Assembly: GCA_026413225.1 (NCBI GenBank)
Contig: CM048555.1
Location: 80,421,785 to 80,485,784 of the forward strand
Length of the DNA: 64,000 nucleotides
Origin: Otis tarda
Lineage: Eukaryota > Chordata > Aves > Otidiformes > Otididae
Direction of reading: 5' to 3'
Shown here: positions 45,239 through 57,958 of the stretch, in pieces
Position numbering within the stretch: the stretch's first letter is position 1
How the letters are laid out: each line of letters starts with the position of its first letter
The notes under the pieces: model-generated
The model's input: only the letters and a program-made list of their open reading frames with translations
The model's database searches: none
Told to the model about the DNA's origin: nothing
Translations under genes and position numbers: made by a program

Positions 45239-48200
45239 GTAAGTGATGCCTTAAATCTTCCTGCACTGAAGTCTTTGATGTTTTTCGCTTTTTACTTATT
45301 CCTCTGCTGTCTTAACTGAAATTATATCCTGATAATACATTTTTTTCTTTCCTGTAAGCAGGGCATAATCCTTCTTTCTTCAAATCAAAGATATGGAAAC
45401 CGCTTGATGAAATTCTTTGACTTTCATTGCACATGATAAAGATTATTTTTTCCCTTCCTTTGTAAACTTCAAATGACCACAGTGAAAACTGTGTCTATTT
45501 TAGTGTTTGACAATCGTGTTTTGAAAAGAAACTGTTAATCCCAACGTCTTGAACAAATTTCTGCTTATCTAAATTCCTCCTTCTATTGCATTTGGTTAAC
45601 GCGTTGTATGTTTATTGTTATAATTGTCTACTTCATAAAAGACTTGCCATATTTTGCTGAGGAGTTGGCTGGGTTTCAGTTGAGGATTAGGTAATCCGTC
45701 TTAAAATTGCATTTTAAGTTTGTAAAGTGCTTTGGGACTCTCCGGCACAAAGAAAGTTTTTGGTTGTACAAGATCCAGTTAACAAACTGGGGGGAAAAAA
45801 AAAATAATCTTTCTTGAAGGACCAAGACAGGTAATACTGAGACACGAACATGTAAGATTTGAGATTTTGACCTTGAACCTTGCAACATTATTCTGAATTC
45901 TGGCAACTTTTGTAGTGTAGCGTGGGGACACCAATAGTAAACCAGAATCCAGCTGTGGTGGGTGATATGCAGATGTAAAGGAAGATACTTGGTGCTTCCA
46001 AGAGCGTGGATGGGATAGGTTTAGGTGGAGTGATACAATGAGAGACACTGATAGAAAAAGTAGAACATAATTAACATTGGCTTGCGTCGGAGTAGTATCC
46101 ATACTTCCATGGAATGAGCGTGGGTGGTTTGTAGGAGTCCTGGAAGCAATAAGTGAAGGTGATTAATGAGGAGACATTGAAGACTTTGAGTTGCTCCTTC
46201 CAAGTGTGAAGAGCATCCAGTAGAAAATACCTGGGAATTCATTTGGGATGTTTACTGGAAGTAGCATGGACCTTTTGGATGAAGTTGGAAGTCTGTAGCT
46301 GGAGCGTGAATGTCCTGTTTCCTAAAACAAGAGCAGGTAGGTGATGTTTGAGGCTATGAAGAAGAACCTCCCAGTGGACAGATGGAAGGAGAGGGTGAAA
46401 AGATCACAGAGAGGGACGAGGCTGCCTCGCTTGGAGAAAAGGGTGTTGCCGGAGCTGTGATAGGAAATTCCGACAGCAGAACGGCGTGGGTACAAAGGGA
46501 AAGGTGCCTCTCTGACACTTTATTTCAGAACATTATCTGCGAGATTTAATACTGCTGATACTCATAAACTCATTTCGTGTGGAAGATAATTTGAAGTGCA
46601 GGAATGAATAAATTGAGTCTGAGTTGGCCTGAGAAAATGTTTAATTCTGCTCTGCGCGTTCAGGTTTAATCACTGGATCGCAACGTGCCGTTTGGTATTT
46701 GTTGCTTTTCTATGCGCGTGGAAATGGAGAATAAGTTACTTTGGACTCTTTCGCGTGAGGATTGTCCAAAAATAATTTGTTGTTGAGATAATGAATGATA
46801 GACTAAAGTCATCTGGATGCCTGGAAAAGAAATTAGAAAGTGTGTTGAGAGACTGGAGTAGCATTCAGTCGTTATCTGATGAAACTGGTAGCTCGTGTCA
46901 GAAGTGCTTTGCTCTCAAGTGCTTTGGGCCCAGGTTTTTAATTTGCTGTGACTTAACGCTGTTTACTGCGAAGGCAGGGGAATGAGGGAAGCGGGAAGCT
47001 GGGCACAAAGACCGAGGTGGATCAGGAGAGGGAAAGTGAGAGGAAATCGTCCTATCTGATGCAGCCAGAGCGAGTGCTGGCCGTCAGTAATTTTTCCTCA
47101 GTGAAAAGCTTTCCAGAGGGGAATTCTGCAGATAAGGATTGGCTGATGGGTAGCAGAGCCAACTCCTGCTTCTCCCCTCCTCTGAGCCATGGTCTCCTTC
47201 CTTTCCCATTAACGATGTGCTGATTCCGCTCTTTTTGTGCATTTGTGTGCAACGGTGTGTGCCGCTCCGTTTTTGGAGCCCGCGGTCACATCCGTGCTGG
47301 TGATGGCTGGTCTGCTCCATCCTGATGCACAAGCATCCATGCGTTTGCACGCTTCATGTGAGTCCTGGTACCTTGATGTGCAGATCTGCAGCGTTAACCC
47401 AGTGGCTCCAGCATCTTGAGAACCATAAATATCGAAATAGCAAATATTCAGTGCTGGAAAAAGCGTTAGTGTTTGGTATTTCGCATTCTGCTGAGCCATC
47501 AGGAGGTTGAGCGACGCTGTTGGGGTAGCAGGAGGCTTTCAAACAGGGAAGGCTATGCAGAGGCTGGAAGCGGTAGCGATGGGGTTCAAAAGCCAGGGAG
47601 GAATAAAAAGAGCGGATGGAATAAGATGCCTTCTCCTGCTGCTCTGTGCCACCAGGGCAGGTGAACGTTGCTACATCGCTTGTGTCAAAAAAAAAATTAC
47701 AGACTGCAGTTATTTCTCTGAAAGAGTCGTTTGCATATCATCACAGGCATTGGGGTTTGTGGAGCTGGGCAGATAATAACTAAACGGTAGGTAAATCACT
47801 CCTCAGCGGCCGCTTTTAGGAAGCGGCCAACGTAGAGAAGTGTTATTTGGGAAGGGCAGGAAACGCAGCGCATCAAATGGAAAAATAGCTGCAAGGTGCT
47901 TTCTCTGCATTCAGGATTTTTTGAATTTTCTGATTAAAGTTTCACCTGAAAATATGCTAGCGGTAGATAAGAAAGTTATTTGCAAGAGAACGGAAAGCGC
48001 TATTATGCCTGAAATCAGATTGCTGCTGCGGCAGCGCTTCCAAACGCCTCCGTGGAATGCTTGCTGGTGGCCCGCGACGAGGTGCTGGCGCCGTGGTCCT
48101 GCCAGCTGCCCGCTCCCAGGGCTGCGTGAGGGCCTTGGGGGACGACTAAAGCCCTCGACGTGGAAAAATGGCGTTGGGCGGGCGGGTGATGCAGTTACCG

Positions 48201-50373
48201 TCGGGAAGCTGGGCCGTCGCAAACGCAGGAAGAGGAGCGGAGATCCCCCATGACCGTCTCTGAATGAGTCTGTGACCCATGGCTTGCGAAGAAGGTGGAG
48301 GGGGACTTGCTGTGAGGTGGTTCATCATCAGCCTGTTACCGTGCTTCACTGACAAAAAGCCGTTGCCAATGATTTTGGCTTTCTGCTCTAGCATCAGACT
48401 CAGAAGGGAGACTCTAGACTCCAGCGAGGACGTCCAGTACACGTTGTCAATAGTTTGTTTCCAAACTTCATAGTTGTCTGAAAAGCCGTGACAAAATTTC
48501 TCTTCTTTGTGCTTGTTCCAGTCCTTTAGTGAATGATCTCCAGTATGGACTCATTGAAAAACAGATAAGTAACTTTTATTTTAAATAAAGATGTTTGAGT
48601 GTTCAGTCTTCTTGATAAGCATGTGGCTGAAGAGCAAGGTGAGGAAGTGTTAATGTTAGCGCCCAAGATACCGTGATCTGCATCTAAACAACGTGAAATT
48701 GGAAATTTCTCCTAATTTTATGTATGTTAGTGATGAATATTGATAGGATTTCACTTGGCTTACCTTTTGCAAAGCATAAGGAAGGCAGTACAAGGCATTC
48801 TCAATAGTATTAAGAATTATATTTTTTTTAAGTGCCGCTAATGAGAAGTGTATTTGCTTCACAGAATACAATTATTTTGTCAAATCTTCACTCAGTCTAC
48901 TTGTTCCCACAATAGGCCTTTACGTGTCTTCATATTTTGTTCCGTGTTGCTGCTAGGAAACCACTCATCCACATCTGAGAAGCGCAATTAAGTGTCGCTG
49001 ATACGTTTTAGCTTCAATTACATGCCAATATAAAGAAGACATCAAAAGGATTCATAAAATAAGGTCCGCGGTTGGCAAGGATAGCCAGGATGGGGACTTC
49101 GTGGCTGTGAATCTGCTGGCACATTGAGTGGCACGTGTCTTCTTAAAGGCTGGTTCCTCCTCGTTAAAGGATACTATTTCCAGCAAGTTCATGATGAGGG
49201 ATCTTCTCTTTGTGTACTTTGTTCCTTCTTACGTTATACGCTCTTCCATAGAATCATAGAATCACATGGTTGGATGGGACCTATAAGATCATCTAGTCCA
49301 ACCGTCTTCCCACTACCATTGCTGCCACAGCTACTAAACCAGATCTTGTAGCTTCTCATCAAGCTGCCTCTTGAACACTTCCATGTGATGCATCTTCCAG
49401 TTCATTGATAGAACAACTTCTACGAGGCACCTGCCTTCTGGGAAAAGTGATTACAGCCGTTTTTCTAGTTACAGTCAGCATTATATCAAAGACAACTGCT
49501 TGTGTTGGTTTTGTTGTTGTTTGGGGTTTTCTTTGCATCTACTCTTTCTTTCTCTTCTTCTTTATGAATAAAGGTCTCAAAGTGTGTCCACATTAGCATT
49601 TCAATTGGAAAGAATCGGGAACAATCTTCTGAAGCAAATCTCCCGTACGTCCCCACTGTCGTACCTTGGTTTGCATCTCAGGCAGGCTCGGAGTTTGAGC
49701 TGGTCTATTTTTGGCTTGCCACAAACGTGATGGAGTCTAGGGACATGGCTGATTTGCTTCAACCATGACTTCAGCTCCTGAGACCAGGGCGAAGCTATTC
49801 TAAAATATACTGGGACACGAACCCCAAACCAGTTACAGCATGGACATCGTATGCTTAGCGCCAGCCGTTTTACACTGCAGGTTCACTGACGTTGTTGACA
49901 ATGACATTATTTTCTCAAAGGTTGATTTATTTCTAGAAAAAAGCCCTAAAAGCACCACGAGCTTCGCTTTATCTGCAAAAATAGTTTTTTCTTGAAGAGT
50001 TTTGAGTTTGACTGAAATGTGTTAGCAAGCCCAAAACTATTCCAAATATTGTCTTATTCTTACCTGTTACGATATCCCTCGTGCTATCTAACAACAAGAG
50101 AGTAAGTTAAATAAATTTTTGAGGCTAAAAAGCACAGTCTGATCATGGTTTCGTACCAAACGTCAGTCCTGGAGCCCGCACTCCCTCCGTTTAGATGCAG
50201 GGTTCTATTTTTGGCTGCCTTCTGCAGCAAAGAAGTACCAAATGGGTTTTCAGCTGCACTTTAGCTGTTGATGTGTCTCAGTTTGGCAACTAAAGGACTT
50301 AATTGCTGTGAAATCTGTTTCTCTTGATTCATTCAACATTGCATCTTTCCCCCCCCCCCCTTCTACTCAACAG
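45239..50373 (+). other. ATRN: ATRN intron 19 (5.1 kb)
   Basis: Mostly unique sequence. It contains one antisense CR1 remnant (49247-49405) and a GC- and CpG-richer patch at about 48020-48250. Short open frames in this patch show no domain. The acceptor region has a C-run (50350-50360) before ctcaacag. Confidence 0.8.
49247..49405 (-). mobile_element. CR1 3' end, divergent old subfamily, antisense
   Basis: Starts CATAGAATCATAGAATCACA then GGTTGGATGGGACCTATAAG and ATCATCTAGTCCAACCGTC, followed by antisense 3' UTR of a different lineage (CCCACTACCATTGCTGCC). The end is approximate. Confidence 0.85.
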
Positions 50374-50467
50374 CTTGCAAGTGCAACGGCCACGCGTCTG
50401 TCTGCAACACCAATTCAGGGAAATGTTTCTGCACCACCAAGGGAATAAAAGGAGACGAGTGTCAACT
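50374..50467 (+). CDS. ATRN: ATRN exon 20 (inferred): laminin-type EGF module 2, first part
   Basis: Acceptor ctcaacag, donor gtgagt, phase 1 in and phase 2 out. Encodes PCKCNGHASVCNTNSGKCFC and TTKGIKGDECQL, the N-terminal loops of the second laminin-EGF module. The Leu codon is split with exon 21. Confidence 0.97.
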
Positions 50468-51367
50468 GTGAGTGCGTTTCGCTTTGTCACTTGAAATCAA
50501 AAGTCCGCACGCGTACCGGCGTGGAACCCCGGCATTTTTAAATGATTATATTTCTGATGTCTCTGCTCATCTCTTCCCGCTGACAGCTGACTAACTTCAT
50601 TGACGGTGCAGCCAGCCGTGCTTCCCCTGAGGGGATAACATAAGCAAAATAATTCCCTGAAGATTTCAATTTTTAAAAGAACATTTCGACTGGGAATGTC
50701 ATGCCGAAGGGATGGGGTGAAAAAATAATGCCCTCACCTCCCAAACTATGTGTACCACTTAGCTTTATAGCTCAATAGTTTCTCTTTAATTGGCAGATTT
50801 TTACTCTCTGTGCCCTCTGATGTTCTTCTGGGGGAGTGTAAATATTTCTGAAATAAGACTTTGACATTCAAGTGTTTTAATGGAGCAGTTTCAGAGCAAC
50901 AAATTTGCTGGAGGTCTCTCTGTAACATAACAGAAGTGCTTTTAGTGTACTGTTAGCGGAAATAATTTCATTCCGAATAATTTCGTTGCCAAGTTTATTT
51001 TTAAAATGTTGCTCACATGAGTAAACATTTATAGGAACAGATCCTGGAATAGCTGTAAATGGAAATTTTAGCTTTTTTACTGTAGTAATCCAGTTCTGTG
51101 CGTTGTAAAGAGCTAATAGATACATTCCAAGTGGATGCAAAAGTTAATATCCAGAAAATTATGTTTCATTTTTTACTGCATACTAGTTTGACTTGCAGGG
51201 ATCGTGGAACTTCTTCAGCAGCCCAGTATAGCTCAGACGTGGATCTTGTATTTTTAGTTGTGTACCATTATCAGCACAAGTGGTATTTTCTGATTTTTAG
51301 TGGCTGGGAATAAGTAGAAATGAAAAAAAAGAAAATCCATTTATTAAAAAATATGTGTTCTTTCTAG
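50468..51367 (+). other. ATRN: ATRN intron 20 (0.9 kb)
   Basis: Unique AT-rich sequence; nothing recognised. The acceptor is tttctag. Confidence 0.82.
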
Positions 51368-51420
51368 GTGTGAAGTCGAAAATAGATATCAGGGAAACCC
51401 ACTTAAAGGAACATGTTACT
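51368..51420 (+). CDS. ATRN: ATRN exon 21 (inferred): end of laminin-EGF module 2
   Basis: The smallest exon (53 bp), with acceptor tttctag and donor gtgagt, phase 2 in and phase 1 out. Encodes CEVENRYQGNPLKGTCY, closing the second laminin EGF. It is supported by exact phase agreement on both sides and the conserved sequence. Too short to be found as an ORF by itself. Confidence 0.96.
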
Positions 51421-53103
51421 GTGAGTACTCTTGGGATTTTGTTTGGAGATAAAAAATGTGTTTGAAGTTTAAATTATGTTACTTAAAACTAGTTTCAGTT
51501 GCCTTAGCATCTGTTTAAAATACAGGGGATTATGTATTTAAAATACAAGCAAAGGACTAAAAAATAGCTTTAAAAAACTTCCGTTTTCACAAAACTATTG
51601 CTTAAAGAGAAGCAAAATACGCTTTCTGACAAGGTCTGTGTGATGATTGGATCTTTCAGAACAAACTCTGCAATGTCTTTCACGTGACTTTGAACTGAAA
51701 TCTAGTCTTCTGGAGAATACTCTAAAATATATACCTAATAAGTCAAAAACAAAGCATGCCTTTAGAATTTTTATAAGTGCAAAATACGTTGGGTTTTTTT
51801 TTTTTCCAAATTCTATTCCATATCAGAATGGGTAAGGGTTCAAAATGGCCACGTTTCCCTTAAACAGTTGGGTTCCGGTGCAATTCGAGAAGGTCCTTTG
51901 CCAAGATTCCGATTACTTAGCGGAAGCTCTCCAGCTTGTATTTGCAAATATTAGCAATCAGCAAACTGGCAGGGATGGATAGATGCAATCTTAAATTACA
52001 TAAAGATGCAAGTCGCAAATAGTATTTTTGTGCAAACAGAAATTATCGACACGCTGTATTTAGCAAATTTGAATTCTGCTTGCGTAGCCAAACAAGGGCA
52101 CTCGTGGCTTCTCGTGGCAGTCTCTTTGCAAGGATGAACTAATTCATTGCTGCCAGTGGCAGGGCTGCTAAAGCGGGCGAAAATGGGGAGAAAAACAACT
52201 TGGCAATCACAGAATGGTTTGGGTTGGAAGGGACCTTCAAAGGCCATCCAGTCCAACCCCCCTGCCAGGAGCAGGGACATCTCCAACCAGATCAGGTTGC
52301 TCAGAGCCCCGGCCAACCTGGCCTGGAATGTTTCCAGGGATGGGGCATCCACCACTTCTCTGGGCAACCTGGGCCAGTGCTCCACCACCCTCAGTGTAAA
52401 AAATTTTTTCGAGTTCTTACAGGATCAACCTCATGCTGTACAGATTCCATTTCAGTTGGTTTTCTTCCTTGAAATTTTCTTGGTGATTCGTAGGATTTGT
52501 AGGTTTTCTAGCTCGTGTCTGCCCAACAAGGGGTCTCCAGGAGGCAAGAAGAGAAAAATGACACCTAGTGTATACCTTTGGACTTATTCTCGCTTGAAAT
52601 ATCTCTGCTTGGGTTTGGGAATAAGTACGAGTCATTCCACTGCTTTTTATTAAAAGGATACTGAGAGTGGTGGATGTATCTCCAAAACTGACTGTGTGAT
52701 GTTGCGTAGCGGGGAGGGGATACCCCAGCCCGAAGCAGAGATGAGCATAGGAGGGCATACAGGGTGGCCAAAACCTGGTCCTGGTGTGACTGGACATGGT
52801 GTGACCCAGAGCAGGATGACAGCTGGTAGCTGCTCCGTGGAAATCCTCCCTGTACAGCCCGCCGATGTACGCTGGAGGCTATTGCTGGGAAAATGTCAGT
52901 AAACTCTTTTTTTTCCCTTCTAGCCTCAACATAAAAAATATTTTTGTCCCTTTTGCGTGGAATCGTACATAGGCTGGAGTCATTTGTAACAGCGTGGTGA
53001 CTCCTAGTAGTGCAAGAAACACTTGGGCGACGTCACGCCTCGTTTTGCAGAAGTCTGTTTTGTTCCAAGGCGCGGGATAACTTTCTCCGTGCTTTCCTTG
53101 CAG
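51421..53103 (+). other. ATRN: ATRN intron 21 (1.7 kb)
   Basis: Contains one antisense CR1 3' UTR fragment (52205-52410); the rest is unique. The acceptor is tccttgcag. Confidence 0.82.
52205..52410 (-). mobile_element. CR1 3' UTR fragment, antisense
   Basis: Begins AATCACAGAATGGTTTGGGT and runs through the antisense common 3' UTR to CTCAGTGTAAAAAATTTTTTC, where it breaks off. Confidence 0.93.
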
Positions 53104-53198
53104 ATACTCTTCTCATTGACTATCAGTTCACCTTCAGCCTTTCTCAAGAGGATGATCGCTATTACACAGCAATCAACTTTGTAGCAACGCCCGAAGAG
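53104..53198 (+). CDS. ATRN: ATRN exon 22 (inferred): membrane-proximal region, part 1
   Basis: Acceptor tccttgcag, donor gtaaat, phase 1 in and phase 0 out. Encodes YTLLIDYQFTFSLSQEDDRY and YTAINFVATPEE. This region after the laminin EGFs is strongly conserved between birds and mammals and has no Cys; it looks beta-rich. Confidence 0.97.
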
Positions 53199-53704
53199 GT
53201 AAATTTTTTCTGCTTAATCCTTTGGGTCTCTGTGTGTCGTCTCTTGGCCATGGAGGCGATGAGTTGTTACAGTTCTGTGCATCTCCAGATGTAATTTCTT
53301 AACACGGCACGTATGTCCAGCTCCACAGAGCAACCAGAACTTTTTGAGCTTGGCTTGGCCGTGCAGTTTCAAGTCTTCATGGTAAAATTTCCTAAGGAAC
53401 AACAGTAGATTCTTTCCAGTTGTCTAAACAACTGCTGAGCAACTTGATTTTTCTGTTGTTCACCCCATACCTTGTGTCTCTGACACTCTATGCGTGTAAC
53501 TTGTTTTGCTCTTTACTACGCTCTCCTTGGGGAGGAGAACGCTGCTTTCAGAAAATGTAAATAATTTTTTACTTGATGTATTTGCTTCATGTAAATAACA
53601 AATTCCAATATTTTATTTTTTCAGTGAAGATTTGTAGGGAAACAGTGTAGTAAAATTGTTATCCTAAAAATGTTGTTGTTTTTTTTTTTTTTTTTCCTCC
53701 CTAG
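53199..53704 (+). other. ATRN: ATRN intron 22 (506 bp)
   Basis: Unique, with a long T-run before the acceptor tcctccctag. Nothing else recognised. Confidence 0.85.
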
Positions 53705-53783
53705 CAAAACAGAGACCTGGACATGTTTATCAATGCATCTAAAAACTTCAACCTCAACATTACTTGGTCCACAAGTTTTGCAG
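53705..53783 (+). CDS. ATRN: ATRN exon 23 (inferred): membrane-proximal region, part 2
   Basis: Acceptor tccctag, donor gtaaaa, phase 0 in and phase 1 out. Encodes QNRDLDMFINASKNFNLNIT and WSTSFA. Sequons NAS and NIT. 79 bp; too short to stand out as an ORF. Confidence 0.96.
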
Positions 53784-54186
53784 GTAAAAGGAGCATGATC
53801 TGAGTTTCTTGGTAGCTTGTTTCAGCTAACAGTTTTCAACAAATGCAGATTTAATTGGGGAAACTTTTTTTTTTTAATGTATAAACTTCTTCTGTAATGG
53901 TTTTAAATGTTAGGCTTGGGGGGCAGAAGTAAAATACTAAAAATATTGCTGTTTTTCTATCTTAATGGTGTATTTTGGCAACATCAAAGTTGCAAATTTG
54001 ATTTTAAGTAGTGCAATATTTTGGCGTACAGTGATTTTGATAATGCAATGTGGCTTAAAGTGGCAGCATTCAGATGAGTAGTTAATTTTGTAACATTAAA
54101 ATTCAGGATGCTTTGCCCTTTTTGTTTGCCACTTAAAATGTGCGTGGAAACATATTTTCTTGCTACTTTTTACCGTTTGAAAACAG
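53784..54186 (+). other. ATRN: ATRN intron 23 (403 bp)
   Basis: Short unique AT-rich intron; nothing recognised. The acceptor region is gaaaacag. Confidence 0.85.
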
Positions 54187-54344
54187 CTGGCACGCAGGCT
54201 GGGGAGGAAATTCCTGTTGTTTCGAGAACCAACATAAAGGAGTACAAGGACAGTTTCTCCAATGAGAAATTTGATTTCCGCAACAATCCCAACATCACTT
54301 TCTTCGTTTACGTCAGCAATTTCACCTGGCCCATAAAAATACAG
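54187..54344 (+). CDS. ATRN: ATRN exon 24 (inferred): membrane-proximal region, last ectodomain exon
   Basis: Acceptor gaaaacag, donor gtagga, phase 1 in and phase 0 out. Encodes AGTQAGEEIPVVSRTNIKEY, KDSFSNEKFDFRNNPNITFF and VYVSNFTWPIKIQ. In mammals the next exon starts the transmembrane segment; it is not in this window. The frame continues past the donor for ten codons and stops at 54377, so intron retention would give a tail without a membrane anchor. Sequons NIT and NFT. Confidence 0.97.
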
Positions 54345-54893
54345 GTAGGAACTCTTAAAGTGTGCGTAATTATTTAAAAGTACTTTTTTTTCTGTGTCTC
54401 AGGCAGTGTGGCAAGTCAGGGTGCTTTGTTTTGCCCACGCTGAACCCGCTCTCAGTGTAATCTTGCAGCAGACGGAGGGTTTTGATGTTCCTAATTAAGA
54501 GCAAAAAGGTGTGTCGGCTTCTGATGTTGCCTCGGCCCGGCGGATCTCAAAATGCGCCATGAAATCAAGTGAGATGCTCGCTTGTTAGCAGGGCTTATGT
54601 ACTAACGAGAGCTCTGACTTTAGCTGTGTATATCGATGTTGAAGAAAACAAAGACTTGTATAGACAAAAACCAAAAGAAAACAGGGGAAATGTTCGTAGT
54701 GTCTCTTTTTTTTAAAAAAGAGGCACAGCCGGAGGGCCATCCCCCTTTCTCCTTGTGCTCCCCAAGACTGGTGGTACCTGCAGAATGAGACAAAGCTCAT
54801 TCTTTCCCTTAATTTAGTGCGGTCAATTAACACAGGCGTTGCCTGAGGTGTGAGACTGCCTGTGATGATAAGGCTGGTGCTGAGGAAGCAGTG

Positions 54894-54899
54894 AATAAA
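54894..54899 (+). terminator. ATRN: intronic AATAAA after exon 24
   Basis: A canonical polyadenylation hexamer 550 bases after the exon 24 donor and 517 bases after the read-through stop. It would suit an alternative 3' end for a soluble attractin mRNA. A hexamer alone is weak evidence. Confidence 0.3.
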
Positions 54900-57800
54900 G
54901 CTTAGCAGATCTGAAAACACTCGTAGATCGCAGCCTGCAGTCACCGAGACCCTGCAACCGCTGCGGCAGCTGATAATTCAGAGAGGCCTTGGCCACCTTC
55001 TCGTTCTGGGTGAGGTCAAGCACCAACCCGCAGCGTTACTGGAGTGATACAGGCGCCTTTTGAAGGACCAGGTCTGGAACAGGGATCTCAAACAAGGCTC
55101 TGTATATTTGAATTCTGCCTTTCAGAAGCTTGGTCAAATGTGAGAACCCAAATTCTTCCATCTTCACCCTTCTTCAAGCAGTTACTGTGTGAAAGCTGAC
55201 AACTTCACATTAATTTACTTGGTATTTTTAGGGATCACTTCCAACAAAGCTAATGCACATGATAATATTGAAGAAGGGAATGAGGTCCACCTGGAAAAAA
55301 CATCCTATTAAAAAAAATATTAGGCATACGTGTGAAGTGTCTGCATCACTGCATCTGGTGTCTGCAATCTGGTAAAGATGATGGGTTTTAAGTACTCAGG
55401 AAACTTTGTCTTGTTGATTGCAGGCATTTAGTAGGCTGACTTTGAACTGCATTTTGCTTCTTTTTAATACCACGTACAATATTGGTCGTCACTTTCCAGC
55501 TGGAGAGTTTTTACTTTACAAGTCGTTCCAGTCTTAGTTCAGCATCCAGTCCTAAGTTTTAGACACGGAGGAGTCCGCAAGAGCTGCGAGGTAAAACCTT
55601 TGTGACGTAGGATACGCAAGCAGCAGGTTTTTGCTTAGGATGGTTACTGCTTTCCGTAGAGAAAGTAACGTCCTGTGTACAAAGGTAGGCACTGGTGTAA
55701 TGATTTATTTAAATATTCAGGCTTCTTTCTTACAGGAGTCAGGAAAAAAAACCCATACTTTATTTAACTTGTGTTGGCTGATAGTTTACTTTCCATAGTC
55801 AGTGCTGGACTGTACCTTACCCTGATTTATTTATTTGCTATTTCTGGATGCAGACCTGTACGTTAGGGCTTTGTGGATGTTTAAGAACAGTGCTGTCTCC
55901 TGTCCCTTAAGCTCTCCTGTGTTTACTCCATTCTCCACCCTGCCTGTACTTCCAAGTGAATTTCTGCTAGCTTTCCCTGCGCCTGTGTTGTCATTGGGCT
56001 TAACCGTCCCCTCCGTCTTCTTGCTTGGCAGCGGAGTCTCCCGCTTTCCGTGGATGAGTTTGGCCAGGTCATATCCTCTCTCAGCCTTTAGAGTTCGTTT
56101 GTTGTATCATCGTCTTGTCCTGTGAAAGAGGTTATTTAGGTTCAGTTTTTCCTCATTTGTTTTTCCTCTGCTCTCGCTTGTATTAATCTCGCCCATACGG
56201 TTTTGATCAGCCACGTATCAGGTCTCACCATTGCTTTGTCCAGCACTATTTCTAGGTTCTTCATGGACTTTCCTAGATCTTTTCATGGCAGTGTTTTGCT
56301 TTGTTCATTCTCATGGCTGCAGCAATGAGTAGTCCTTAGTAATTTTAATATAGACTTGGTTTCCAACTGATGAGCTCGCAGGCTTGATAGCAAACGTTCT
56401 TCTCAGTCCCTGATAGCATCGTAAAATGGTATCCCACTGCTGTTACTGAGTAATACTGCCAGTCCTGAAGATCATCTAGTTGTTCTTCTTCTGTGTGGTG
56501 GTTCTCCGTATTTTTATTGATGATCTCCTTTGACTTTGTCGGCAGGTTGTGCAGTTAGCGCACTTTGTTTTCGAATCTGCGTCGTTAATGAAGGTATCAG
56601 TCAGAGTCTGTCCAAATGCCAATCCTGGAACTAATTTCTGTCCCCCTTAACAGCTGCGACTCTCGAAATAATCCTCACCACCTTTATCTCGCCCAGGAAC
56701 TTCCACTGTATTGAAATCCACAATGAAATCTGGGTTAGCTCAGCTGTACTTCCTAGCTCTGTACAATTCATTGTTTTCACAGACAGAAAATAGCGGACTG
56801 GCACATCACAGTTTGCCATTGTCAGCTCTATCGCTTGTTGAATTCAGTTTGTCACTTACTGCTTCAGTTTGTTTATTCAAAACTTGCCCTGAAACTTTGC
56901 GTGCTATTGAGGTCTTGGGAGTGTGAATATCTAGATTCTCCCTCCTCCTCTAAGTGTAAGTTTTAAATTTTCCGTAGTGCCACACTCGGCTGGTAGATTG
57001 CCTATCCTTTCAGCGTCCTCTCTTCCCTCTCCCTTTTTGGTCTCCTTTACTTCTGTGGCTGAAACATCTCTTGATGTTTTGTTGACAGTTGGCTGAGGTC
57101 TAGCACAGGTTGGCATTTGGCAGCTCTTCTTTGATCTCTGTACTACTTGCTGGCTTCTTAGACATCGCTGATGAATCTTTCCTCTCCGTAACGCGTAGAC
57201 TCTTTAGTTGTTCCTAGGGTCCTTTTTGAGATAGTTCTGAGGATATAGCCTTGAAATAGTTTTGCACCTTCGACCTAAGAAAAATACTTAGATGGCCACT
57301 TTCCCATTCTTTATCTCCTTAGTCCCCTTGATTTTACTGCCTTATTTAATTTCTCATGATTAAAAAGAGTGAACTTGGATTCTTTTACAACATTTACCTC
57401 GTTTTATCCTTAATTTAATATGAATGTGCTTGTGTGCACTCAGTCGAAGGTAATTTTATGTCACCAGCTCTTCTTAATGTCCTTGTTACTTGCCAAAGCA
57501 AAGTCTAAAATGGCTTCAGCTCGTATTGGTTGAGAGACTCTTTGTGAAGAAGTCTGGCAGCGATACTGCATCCAGGAATGTGATCCTTACGATTTCTATT
57601 AGCATGCTCTTTGGTTCATATCTAAGAAACTTTTTTCCCCAAAATCGATGTTTTTCTGTCATCTTTCTCCAAATACCAGTTGGTGTTGGGTATCACAGTC
57701 CATGTTTGCAGTAGCAATTCTTCGTTACTTTGCTGTGGCTTCGTCGTTGTTCTCCAGGAAGCCCATCTGCACCTCCTTTTGCTGGAGATCCCGTCGTAGC

Positions 57801-57958
57801 TCAACATAGCATTCCTCCTTCCTTTCTCACAGCAACCTAACAGCGTTTCTCGTTTCAGTGCAAAATAAAACCGGCTTTCTTCTACACCCTTTAACAACTG
57901 TTGGAGATTCAAGTGTGCATTTTGCATTCTTTAATTTGACAAACGGCATAGTCTTCTT

